A DNA stretch of 64,000 nt from Luteibacter sp. (GTDB lineage: Bacteria > Pseudomonadota > Gammaproteobacteria > Xanthomonadales > Rhodanobacteraceae): assembly GCF_009912395.1 (NCBI RefSeq), contig NZ_WNDO01000003.1:186001-250000 (forward strand), given 5' to 3'. Of the stretch, positions 1 to 7,553 are shown piece by piece. The translations under genes were made by a program, and so were the position numbers. A model generated the notes under the pieces. That model saw nothing but the letters and a program-made list of their open reading frames with translations. It did not search any database and was not told where the DNA came from. The stretch's first letter is position 1. Each line of letters starts with the position of its first letter.

Positions 1-9
1 GGTGCTCAT
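1..9 (-). CDS. acpP: Acyl carrier protein, first three codons only
   Basis: The complement of the first nine bases reads ATG AGC ACC (Met-Ser-Thr), the usual beginning of AcpP. It is preceded at the expected distance by a purine-rich ribosome site (GGGAGG, about 20-25). It lies directly downstream of fabG on the same strand, where acpP sits in nearly all gammaproteobacteria. AcpP carries growing fatty acyl chains on a phosphopantetheine arm. Only the start is in the window, so the call rests on context, ribosome site and three codons. Confidence 0.6.
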
Positions 10-179
10 GTTGCCTTAACCTCCCGAGGGGAAAATCCGGCGGCATTGTAGTGGCTGAGGCATCGGCCCGCCAACACGCCGCCGTGACGTGGATAACGCC
101 CGGAACGACTGCACCGGGCGCGAAATGACGATTGTCTCTCAAAAATGGGCCGGTGGCGACTCCCCCGACCCTTCTGCCA

Positions 180-923
180 TCACGGCATGTACATGCCGCC
201 GTTGACGTGCAGCGTCTCACCAGTGATGTACTTGGCCGCGGGCGAGGCCAGGAAGGCCACCGCCTCGGCGATGTCCTCGCTCTGGCCCAGGTGGCCCAGG
301 GCAATGCCCGACAGCAGAGCCTGACGCTGCTCTTCGGGCAGCGCACGGGTCATGTCGGTGTCGATGAAGCCCGGTGCCACCACGTTCACGGTGATGCCAC
401 GCGAACCGATCTCACGGGCCAGCGATTTCGAGAAGGCGATGATGCCGGCCTTCGCCGCGGCGTAGTTGGCCTGACCCGGGTTACCGGTAACGCCCACCAC
501 CGACGCGATGCTGATGATGCGACCCTTGCGGGCCTTCATCATGCCGCGCATGACGGCCTTCGACGCACGGAATACCGAGGTCAGGTTGGTATCCATAATG
601 GCGCTCCAGTCCTCGTCTTTCATGCGCATGAGGAGCTGGTCGCGGGTAATGCCCGCGTTGTTCACAAGGATCGAAACGGCACCGGATTCCTTGCCGATCG
701 CGTCGATGAGGGCATCGATGGATTCACCGTCGGTGACGTTCAGCACACGGCCGTGACCACCGTGGGGAGCGAGACGCTCGCCGATGGCGGCGGCGCCGCT
801 TTCGCTCGTGGCGGTGCCATACACGGTGGCGCCGAGGGAGGCGAGGCGATCGGCGATGGCTGCACCGATGCCACGGCTCGCGCCGGTGACGAGGGCGACT
901 TCACCCTTGAGGGAATGGGTCAT
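180..923 (-). CDS. fabG: 3-oxoacyl-[acyl-carrier-protein] reductase FabG
   Basis: NADPH-dependent reduction of 3-oxoacyl-ACP, the first reductive step of each fatty-acid elongation cycle, in the cytoplasm. The 247-residue protein is a classical short-chain dehydrogenase: TGASRGIG cofactor loop at residues 13-20, NNAG near 90, and the Ser...Tyr-x3-Lys catalytic set in the stretch ending NYAAAKAG near 150-160, followed by a VVAPGFIDTDM loop. Length matches the family. It is 28 bp downstream of fabD and 170 bp upstream of acpP, in the normal fab order. Confidence 0.98.
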   Translation of the reverse strand: MTHSLKGEVALVTGASRGIGAAIADRLASLGATVYGTATSESGAAAIGERLAPHGGHGRVLNVTDGESIDALIDAIGKESGAVSILVNNAGITRDQLLMRMKDEDWSAIMDTNLTSVFRASKAVMRGMMKARKGRIISIASVVGVTGNPGQANYAAAKAGIIAFSKSLAREIGSRGITVNVVAPGFIDTDMTRALPEEQRQALLSGIALGHLGQSEDIAEAVAFLASPAAKYITGETLHVNGGMYMP

Positions 924-951
924 GGGGAGGTTCCTTACGGATGAATGGGGT

Positions 952-1893
952 TCAGGCGGCCACGGCGGCGTCGAGCTCGGCGGGCGTGCCGATCGCCTTG
1001 GCCTCGACCGACTTGTCGATGCGCTTGATCAGACCGGCCAGCACCTTGCCCGGGCCGCATTCGAAGGCCTGGGTGATGCCATGGGCGGCAAGCGCCTGCA
1101 CGCATTCGGTCCAGCGCACGGGCAGGTAGAGCTGGCGCTGGAGCGCGGCACGGATGTCCTCCAGGGAGGTGTGCACGGTGGCATCGGCGTTCTGCACGAC
1201 CGGAATCGAAGGCGTCTGCCAGGCGATGGCGGCCATCTTCTCGCCCAGACGGTCGGCGGCTTCGCGCATGAGCATGCTGTGCGACGGCACGGATACGGCA
1301 AGCTTCACGGCCTTCTTCACGCCGAGCTCGGCGAGACGGGCCAGGGCGCGATCTACCGCCTCGGCATGACCCGCGATGACAAGCTGGCCGGGGGAGTTGA
1401 AGTTGGCGGGGGCGACGATCTGGCCCTGGGCAACTTCCTCGCAGACCTGGGCGATCTGGGCGTCGTCGCCGCCGAGGATGGCGGCCATCGCACCGACACC
1501 CGCCGGCACCGCCGCCTGCATGAGGCGACCGCGCTCGGCCACCAGGCCGGCGGCGTCCTTCAGGGAGAGCGCGCCGGCGGCCACCAGGGCGCTGTACTCA
1601 CCCAGACTATGGCCGGACAGGTAAGCGGGCAGCTTGCCACCCTGCTTCAGGTAGACGCGCCACACCGCCACGCTGGCGGCCAGCAAGGCCGGCTGCGTGT
1701 TCTCGGTGCTGTTGAGCTTTTCCTCGGGACCGTTCTGGCTGATCTCCCAGAGGTCGACGCCCGCCCCTTCCGACGCCTCGTCGAAGGTGGCCTTGACCTC
1801 AGGATGGGCGGCGGCGAGTTCGGCAAGCATGCCGACGGACTGCGAGCCCTGGCCGGGGAAGACGATGGCGAGCGAGGCGCTGGTTTGGGACAT
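952..1893 (-). CDS. fabD: Malonyl-CoA:ACP transacylase FabD
   Basis: Transfers malonyl from CoA to ACP to supply fatty-acid elongation. The start at 1893 (MSQTSASLAIVFPGQGSQ) gives 313 residues, the usual length; the frame stays open 21 codons upstream but that extension does not resemble the family. Visible motifs are FPGQGSQ at residues 12-18, the nucleophile GHSLGE with Ser96, and the catalytic His in SVPSHS. Unusually, the gene follows rpmF with no plsX or fabH between them. Confidence 0.97.
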   Translation of the reverse strand: MSQTSASLAIVFPGQGSQSVGMLAELAAAHPEVKATFDEASEGAGVDLWEISQNGPEEKLNSTENTQPALLAASVAVWRVYLKQGGKLPAYLSGHSLGEYSALVAAGALSLKDAAGLVAERGRLMQAAVPAGVGAMAAILGGDDAQIAQVCEEVAQGQIVAPANFNSPGQLVIAGHAEAVDRALARLAELGVKKAVKLAVSVPSHSMLMREAADRLGEKMAAIAWQTPSIPVVQNADATVHTSLEDIRAALQRQLYLPVRWTECVQALAAHGITQAFECGPGKVLAGLIKRIDKSVEAKAIGTPAELDAAVAA

Positions 1894-1984
1894 GCGTGAC
1901 GGTTCCGGGACTTCAAACCGCGCATGGTGCCAGCAACCCATGGGCGAATGCACCATTCGCGAGGGTTTGGAGACAGGGCCTCAC

Positions 1985-2050
1985 CGGATCGCGCGCAAGC
2001 GCGCTCCTACACAACGCAGCCGGGCAGGACCGCGCTTGCGCGCGATCCGG
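1985..2050. repeat. REP palindrome pair (GTAG type)
   Basis: An inverted repeat whose arms, starting ccggatcgcgcgcaagcgcg, are separated by a short unrelated loop. It belongs to the same family as the copies near 10222, 16359, 20593, 44055 and 52871, whose core is TGTAGGAGCGCGCTTGCGCG. It lies in the gap between rpmF and fabD. Such elements are usually mobilised by RAYT transposases; none is encoded here. Confidence 0.85.
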
Positions 2051-2062
2051 GTGTGCCGGAAA

Positions 2063-2092
2063 CGCAAAACGGCGCGTTGCCGCGCCGTTTTG
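2063..2092 (-). terminator. Hairpin terminator after rpmF
   Basis: A perfect stem of 13 bp, GCAAAACGGCGCG, with a TTGC loop. It is A-rich on one side and T-rich on the other, so it could work on either strand. It lies 24 bp after the rpmF stop and should separate yceD-rpmF from fabD-fabG. Confidence 0.8.
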
Positions 2093-2115
2093 CAGGATCG
2101 TTCCTTGCGGAAGGA

Positions 2116-2310
2116 TCAGTCTTCGACTTCAACCGCACCGCGGGTGTCGATGACCTTCTTGCCACGGTAGTAGCCATCCTTGGTCACGTGGTGACGCAGG
2201 TAGACTTCACCGCTGGTCGGGTCGGTCGACAGCTGAACGGTCTTCAGCGCGTCGTGCGAACGGCGCATGCCGCGGGTGGACGGGGTCTTGCGGCTCTTGG
2301 CAACGGCCAT
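2116..2310 (-). CDS. rpmF: 50S ribosomal protein L32
   Basis: Structural protein of the large ribosomal subunit. The 64-residue basic protein begins [20 protein letters not shown], the conserved L32 start, and carries the [14 protein letters not shown] segment. No zinc-binding Cys residues are present, as in other proteobacterial L32 proteins. It is 18 bp after yceD, the classic pair, and is followed by a strong hairpin terminator. Confidence 0.99.
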   Translation of the reverse strand: MAVAKSRKTPSTRGMRRSHDALKTVQLSTDPTSGEVYLRHHVTKDGYYRGKKVIDTRGAVEVED

Positions 2311-2328
2311 GGCGAATCTCCAGCGAAA

Positions 2329-2847
2329 TTATTTCTTCATGAGTTCGCGGAGCGCCGCGAACGGGTTTTCGGTCGTTTCCGGCGGGGAGATTTCTTCCTC
2401 GTCGGCTCCAGCTATCTCTTCGGGCAACTCGTAGTCCGGATTGACCGGAACCAGGGGCAGCGCCAAAAGCAGTTCGTCTTCGATCGTGGCCAGCGGATCC
2501 AGCTTGCCGTCCTGCTCCAGCAGGAGCGGTTCGTAGCCGGGCGGAAGCGATGCCTCCTCGCGCTCTTCGACGATCAGTCCGAGACGGCCATCCAACACCA
2601 CCGGTAGCGCGAACGGCTCCAGCGAACGTTGACAGACCAGCATGAGCGTCACCCGGGCACGGACCGCCACGTAGGCGACACCGAGTTCGTCCCGGCCGAA
2701 ATCGAGCTCATAGGTTACGTCACCCTCGGAGGACGCAACCAACTCGCCCAGGCGCTTGAACGCCGACACGGGGAGCTGACCCTGGAACGAACGCCGCGCA
2801 CGAACTTCGCGCCAAGCGTCCACGGACGATGGCAAAGTCACGGACAT
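2329..2847 (-). CDS. yceD: YceD family (DUF177) 23S rRNA accumulation protein
   Basis: A 172-residue acidic protein of the DUF177/YceD family, members of which are required for normal 23S rRNA levels. Support is the position directly upstream of rpmF, the typical length, the central VCQRSLEPFALPV segment, and the acidic stretch ending in NPFAALRELMKK, the conserved YceD tail. The Cys in VCQRSLEP is the one retained from the motif seen in other members. It is transcribed away from the maf-containing pair. Confidence 0.9.
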   Translation of the reverse strand: MSVTLPSSVDAWREVRARRSFQGQLPVSAFKRLGELVASSEGDVTYELDFGRDELGVAYVAVRARVTLMLVCQRSLEPFALPVVLDGRLGLIVEEREEASLPPGYEPLLLEQDGKLDPLATIEDELLLALPLVPVNPDYELPEEIAGADEEEISPPETTENPFAALRELMKK

Positions 2848-2993
2848 AATCGGGAAATGGTAGGCACCAACACCCTTGAAGTCAACCGGTTAGATGCCTT
2901 CCGGGGACTTTTGCGCCTCCCGACGCCTTTCGGGCAGACTCTCAGCCCGGGCCGAAGTGTGCCGCAACACGCCCGCGAGGGGGAAGTAGTCGC

Positions 2994-3440
2994 GTGTTTT
3001 CCTTTGTGTATTACGCACTTGCGGCGACGATCCTCGTCGCCTCGGGGTTCTGTGCCTGGGCCTTCCGGCACCAGCGCCATCGGCGTCGACGGGGCGCCCT
3101 GCAGGATCTCCACGACCATGCCGACCGATTGGAAGCCGATCTCAAGGACTGCCGCGACCGCCTCCAGCGAGCCCACGCCGTGATGTCCACGCATCCGGAG
3201 CTACCGGCCACCGGCGAGGTCGAGGCAAAGCAGGCGGTGGATTCGGGCCTGCGCGCCCTGCTCAGCCAGCGCCTCTGGATCCGCGACCGCGCCCCGCTGG
3301 CCAGCCAGCGCGAACTGGACCAGGCCGTGGATGCGCTCGTACGAGCCCGGGAACGTCTCGAACCCCGCCTTCGCGCCCTCGACGATGCCCAGGCGGCGCT
3401 CGATACTGCCGTCCGCGAACACATCCATAGGGATTTCTGA
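2994..3440 (+). CDS. Hypothetical membrane-anchored helical protein
   Basis: I do not recognise a family. The 148-residue product begins with one hydrophobic segment (about residues 5-25, SFVYYALAATILVASGFCAWAF), followed by a strongly basic patch (RHQRHRRRRG). This suggests an N-in single-pass anchor with the rest of the chain in the cytoplasm. The remainder is Ala/Arg/Leu/Asp-rich, predicted largely helical and possibly coiled coil. The stop is 2 bp before the maf start, so the two are very likely co-transcribed. The coding call is supported by that spacing and codon pattern. Confidence 0.75.
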   Translation: MFSFVYYALAATILVASGFCAWAFRHQRHRRRRGALQDLHDHADRLEADLKDCRDRLQRAHAVMSTHPELPATGEVEAKQAVDSGLRALLSQRLWIRDRAPLASQRELDQAVDALVRARERLEPRLRALDDAQAALDTAVREHIHRDF

Positions 3441-3442
3441 TC

Positions 3443-4027
3443 TTGTCCACGCCGCCCATCGTCATCCTCGCCTCCACCTCGCACTATCGCGCGGGCCTGC
3501 TTCGCCGCCTCATCGAACGGTTCGAGCAGGCATCACCGGGCACCGAGGAAGACCACCGCGAGGGCGAAGCCCCGGCCACACGCGCCGCGCGGCTGGCCGA
3601 GGCAAAAGCCCGGGCGGTCGCGGCACAACGTCCCGGCACCGTGGTGATCGGCTCGGACCAGGTCGCCGACCTCGACGGCACGGTGCTCGACAAGCCGGGC
3701 ACCGTGCACGCGGCGCATCGCCAGCTTGCCGCGAGTTCCGGTCACGATGTCGTCTTCCATACCGCCGTGTGCGTGATCGACGTACAGGGCGACGCGCTTG
3801 TCCACGTCGACGAAACACGGGTCACCTTCCGGCCCCTCTCGCTCGCGGACATCGAGCGTTACGTCGAACGCGAGCGCCCTCTCGACTGCGCGGGCAGCTT
3901 CAAGTGCGAAGGCCTGGGCATCGCGCTGTTCGATCGGATCGTCAACGAAGACCCCACCGCCCTCGTCGGCTTGCCGCTCATCGCTACCTCGCGCCTGTTG
4001 CGCAAGGCCGGCATCGAACTGCCCTGA
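3443..4027 (+). CDS. yceF: Maf/YceF-type nucleoside triphosphate pyrophosphatase
   Basis: Maf proteins hydrolyse non-canonical nucleotides to monophosphate plus pyrophosphate; the YceF branch prefers 7-methyl-GTP. The 194-residue protein has the N-terminal phosphate loop LASTSHYRAGLLRRL (residues 9-23), GSDQVADLDG, the CAGSFKCEGLGIALFDRI segment and a LVGLPLIATSRLL tail, all closer to E. coli YceF than to YhdE. The start is TTG at 3443. The location beside divergent yceD-rpmF is also the YceF arrangement of E. coli. Confidence 0.93.
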   Translation: MSTPPIVILASTSHYRAGLLRRLIERFEQASPGTEEDHREGEAPATRAARLAEAKARAVAAQRPGTVVIGSDQVADLDGTVLDKPGTVHAAHRQLAASSGHDVVFHTAVCVIDVQGDALVHVDETRVTFRPLSLADIERYVERERPLDCAGSFKCEGLGIALFDRIVNEDPTALVGLPLIATSRLLRKAGIELP

Positions 4028-4033
4028 CCGGAC

Positions 4034-5620
4034 TCAGCGCGTGGACGCCCGCCACGCGGTTGTCCATACGATGCAGTCGTCGGGGTTGCCCATCGGGGCG
4101 ACCGTCGCTCGCGCCTTCGCCTCGTAGAGCGCCACGCGCCGTCGACCGTCGAAAAGGTCGACGCGCGCCAGGGGCCGCACGATATCCACACGAGAACACA
4201 GCGAGCCCAACCAGTCGCGTGTCTCGCGTTCGCGCAGCGCGGTCTCGTCCACGGCAAGCAGTAGCCGTGTTCCCGGTCGCTCGTGCAAGGCCGACTCATC
4301 GAGCCGCCAGGTCGCCAACTGTGGCGCACGGCCATGCTTCGTGTTCAACGGGCTGTCCAGGGCGTAGACGGCACGCGGGCCGCCGAGGGCAAAACGCAGC
4401 TCCGCGGCGAGCATGAAATTGTCGGCCACGACCAGCGCACCGCTGTCGTGGAGCAATTCGCTACGGACCATGGCCGCGCTTTCGCGCCAACCGGTGAAGT
4501 TCGATGGAAAGGCCTTCATCCGCGCCAGCATCGTGGCCCCATCGGCGGAGGCCGCCAGCCCCAGGTAGACGAAACCACCGCAAAGACCCACGAAGGCGAT
4601 CGCGAATCCCGTCGACGCGACGCGACGCCACGTACGCGCCGATTCGGCCAGTTGCGCCGGTAGTACGGCGCAAAGCAGCAGATAGCCGGGCAACGGCCAG
4701 TGCGCACGGAAGCGCAGGTCGTCGGCGAAAAGCCCCAGCAGGAAGTAACCGAGCAGGAAGGTTCCTGCGACAGCGGCCACCAGATCGTACGGTGGCTTGT
4801 CTCGGGACACCCACGCACGCCACAGCGACCAGGCCAGCACGATCCACGCAAGCGGCGTACAGGCCACGGCCTGCTCCAGGGGCTGCACGAACGCGTCGGC
4901 ATGGAAACGCCAGGGATTGCGCTCGACCACCTGGAACGCGACGCCCGCCCCATGCGATTGCAGGTTGTAGACGAGGATAGGTATCAGCCCCAGCGACGCC
5001 ACGCCGAGCGCGAGCCACAACCCGCCCTGTCGCCAGCAGGTACGCCCCCGGCGCATGACCAGCAGGAAGACCAGGCCCGCGAGCATGGCCATGGCCGCGC
5101 GATAGTGCGTCGCCCACGCGAGCGCCAGGCCCACGCCCATCACAATCCAGTCGAGCCACGCATCGCGATCGAGCGCTCTCGCGAAACCTTGCGTCGCCAG
5201 GAGGATCGCGAACGTCAGCGGCACGTCGGGCAAGGCCATCACGCCGAGGCTTCCGACAAGCGGCAGGCACATCGCCAGTACGCCCGCCTGCCACCCCGCG
5301 AGTTCGCCGCCGTGACCACGCGCGATCGCCCGGACCTGAAAGGGAATCAACGCGCCGATGAGCAGGAACGGCAGGCGCAGGGCGAGAAGCCCATGCCCAA
5401 AGACGATGCCGGACGCCCCGATCAGCCAGGCGGTCAACGGCGGCAGGTCGCTGTAGCCCCATGCGGGCGAGAGGCTTTCCTGCCAATAGAAGGCCTCGTC
5501 ACCAAACGGCGACAGGGTGCATGCGATCACCGAACGGGCGACGAAGGTCACGACGAACAGGATGAGGAATACGCCTCGCCAGGCGCGTTCACGCGCCGCT
5601 AAACTCGACCGATCACCCAT
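4034..5620 (-). CDS. GT39-family polytopic glycosyltransferase
   Basis: A 528-residue inner-membrane protein of the dolichyl-phosphate-mannose-mannosyltransferase/ArnT type. The first periplasmic loop contains FGDEAFYWQESLSPAWGYSDLPP, with the Asp-Glu pair and the W-G-Y-x-D-x-P-P motif typical of these lipid-linked-sugar transferases. It is followed by about ten hydrophobic helices and a C-terminal periplasmic domain from about residue 370. The acceptor (lipid A, a glycan or a protein) cannot be told from sequence. It ends convergently 6 bp from maf and starts 35 bp from the divergent moxR-like gene. Confidence 0.85.
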   Translation of the reverse strand: MGDRSSLAARERAWRGVFLILFVVTFVARSVIACTLSPFGDEAFYWQESLSPAWGYSDLPPLTAWLIGASGIVFGHGLLALRLPFLLIGALIPFQVRAIARGHGGELAGWQAGVLAMCLPLVGSLGVMALPDVPLTFAILLATQGFARALDRDAWLDWIVMGVGLALAWATHYRAAMAMLAGLVFLLVMRRGRTCWRQGGLWLALGVASLGLIPILVYNLQSHGAGVAFQVVERNPWRFHADAFVQPLEQAVACTPLAWIVLAWSLWRAWVSRDKPPYDLVAAVAGTFLLGYFLLGLFADDLRFRAHWPLPGYLLLCAVLPAQLAESARTWRRVASTGFAIAFVGLCGGFVYLGLAASADGATMLARMKAFPSNFTGWRESAAMVRSELLHDSGALVVADNFMLAAELRFALGGPRAVYALDSPLNTKHGRAPQLATWRLDESALHERPGTRLLLAVDETALRERETRDWLGSLCSRVDIVRPLARVDLFDGRRRVALYEAKARATVAPMGNPDDCIVWTTAWRASTR

Positions 5621-5655
5621 CGACAGGACCCGCCTCCCGGGCGCACGTTCCGATC

Positions 5656-6597
5656 ATGTCAGTTACGACTCCGCTCAACGATGAAATGCTTCGGCACCGC
5701 CTCGATGCCGCGCTCGCGCAGGTCAACGGCGTGCTGCTCGGCAAGCCCAGGCAGGTCAAGCTTGCCTTCGCCTGCCTGCTCGCCGGCGGCCACCTGCTGC
5801 TGGAAGACGTACCCGGCGTCGGCAAGACCACGCTGGCGCATGCGCTGGCGGTCACCTTCGGCCTCGATTTCCAGCGTATCCAGTTCACCAGCGACCTGCT
5901 TCCTTCCGACATTATCGGGGTGAGCGTGTACGAACGGGAGACCGGCGAGTTCCGCTTCCATCCCGGCCCCATCTTCACCAGCCTCCTGCTGGCAGACGAG
6001 ATCAACCGCGCCACGCCGAAGTCGCAGAGCGCGCTGCTCGAGGCCATGGCCGAAGACCAGGTCACCGTCGACGGCACCACGCACGCGTTGCCGAAACCGT
6101 TCTTCGTCGTCGCCACGCAGAACCCCCTCGACCTGGCTGGCACCTTTCCCCTGCCCGATTCGCAGCTGGACCGTTTCATGCTCCGTCTCAGCCTCGACTA
6201 CCCCGACCCGCAGGCCGAACGCGCCCTGCTCATCGGCGAGGATCGACGCGACATGATGGGCCACCTCACGCCGCGCCTCGACACCGCATCCATCGCCGCC
6301 CTGCACGCCGCCGTGCCCGGGATCACCGCCAGCGGCCGCCTGCTCGATTATTTGCAGGCCCTGCTCGGCGCCAGCCGCAAGCACAACGACGTTCGCGTGG
6401 GGCTGTCGCCTCGTGCCGGCCTGGCACTGCTGGCCGCGGCCCGAAGCTGGGCCCTGCTCAGCGGCCGCGACTACGTTATTCCCGAAGACGTGCAGGCCGT
6501 GTTCGTACCGGCGGCGGCCCATCGCCTTGTGTCTGCGCGAGGCGGCCATCGCGATGCCATCGCCCGCGCGATCCTCGCCGACACGCCGGTACCCTGA
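5656..6597 (+). CDS. MoxR-family AAA+ ATPase
   Basis: A 313-residue AAA+ chaperone-like ATPase. Walker A is DVPGVGKTTLA near residues 50-60, Walker B is LLLADEINRATPK near 110-120, sensor 1 is VATQNPLDLAGTFPLPDSQLDRF, and a lid domain follows. MoxR proteins are thought to help mature partner proteins, often through a DUF58/VWA-like protein. Here it overlaps such a gene by one base (TGATG), followed by a transglutaminase gene, forming the widespread MoxR-DUF58-TgpA operon. Confidence 0.96.
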   Translation: MSVTTPLNDEMLRHRLDAALAQVNGVLLGKPRQVKLAFACLLAGGHLLLEDVPGVGKTTLAHALAVTFGLDFQRIQFTSDLLPSDIIGVSVYERETGEFRFHPGPIFTSLLLADEINRATPKSQSALLEAMAEDQVTVDGTTHALPKPFFVVATQNPLDLAGTFPLPDSQLDRFMLRLSLDYPDPQAERALLIGEDRRDMMGHLTPRLDTASIAALHAAVPGITASGRLLDYLQALLGASRKHNDVRVGLSPRAGLALLAAARSWALLSGRDYVIPEDVQAVFVPAAAHRLVSARGGHRDAIARAILADTPVP

Positions 6598-7553
6598 TGA
6601 CCCCGCGTGGTCCGGGCCTGCTCGCCTGGGCGGAGCGTCGCCTGCCGTCGCTCACCCGGCTCCGCCCTCGGGAACCCCTGCCCATCCATTTGCATCGCCG
6701 ACGCATCTATATCGTGCCGACGGGATTCGGGCTGGGCTTTTCGCTCCTGCTGGCCGTGATGCTCCTGGGCGCGCTCAACTACACGAACAACGCAGCGCTG
6801 GGCCTCACCTGCCTGCTGGGCTCCGCCGTCGTGGGCAGCATGCTCGTGGCCTTCCGCACCCTCAACGGTCTGGTGGTGGGTGGCATGCGAACGGACAGCG
6901 TCCGCGCGGGCAGCCCGGCTCGCGTATCGCTCGATGTATCGGCCCCGCAGCGCATACGGACGGCCATACGTCTCGATGTCGAGGGTGTGCAGCAGGTTTT
7001 CACGGTTCGCCCCGGCCAGCCGGCCCTCGTCGAGTTTCCCCTCGAAACCTCGTTCCGTGGGTGGCTCCCACTACCTCGCCTGCGCATCCACACGCGCTGG
7101 CCCATGGGACTGTTCCGCGCATGGAGCTGGCTCCACCCCGACCAGGCCATCCTCGTCTACCCTCGCGCCGAAGCACTTGGCCCCGCCCCGATGGTGCCCA
7201 GCGGCGATGCCGACCGGGGCCGCCCCCGGGCAGGCGACGAACTGGCGTCGCTGCGTGAGTATCGGGCGGGCGATCCTCGTCGCCAGATTGCCTGGAAGCT
7301 CAGTGCCCGCCACCACAGCCTGCTGGTGAAGGACCTGGAACAACCGGCGCCGCAGGATGACTGGCGGCTGGACTGGGATGCCATGCACGGACTGGACGAC
7401 GAGTCGCGCATCGCCCGCCTCGCTCGCTGGGTGGACGAAGCTCGCGACAGTGGACGCCGCTGGAGCCTTCGCCTGCCCGACGCCTATTTCGATATCGCCC
7501 AGGGCGACGAGCACTACCACCGCTGCATGACTGCCCTCGCCTTACGCCCATGA
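6597..7553 (+). CDS. DUF58 domain-containing membrane protein
   Basis: A 318-residue protein with two adjacent hydrophobic helices near residues 38-80 and a soluble C-terminal half. It contains the DUF58 signature ELASLREYRAGDPRRQIAWKLSARH. DUF58 proteins are the usual partners of MoxR ATPases. The gene overlaps moxR by one base and the transglutaminase gene by four (ATGA), so translation of the three is coupled. The biochemical role is not established from sequence. Confidence 0.94.
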   Translation: MTPRGPGLLAWAERRLPSLTRLRPREPLPIHLHRRRIYIVPTGFGLGFSLLLAVMLLGALNYTNNAALGLTCLLGSAVVGSMLVAFRTLNGLVVGGMRTDSVRAGSPARVSLDVSAPQRIRTAIRLDVEGVQQVFTVRPGQPALVEFPLETSFRGWLPLPRLRIHTRWPMGLFRAWSWLHPDQAILVYPRAEALGPAPMVPSGDADRGRPRAGDELASLREYRAGDPRRQIAWKLSARHHSLLVKDLEQPAPQDDWRLDWDAMHGLDDESRIARLARWVDEARDSGRRWSLRLPDAYFDIAQGDEHYHRCMTALALRP

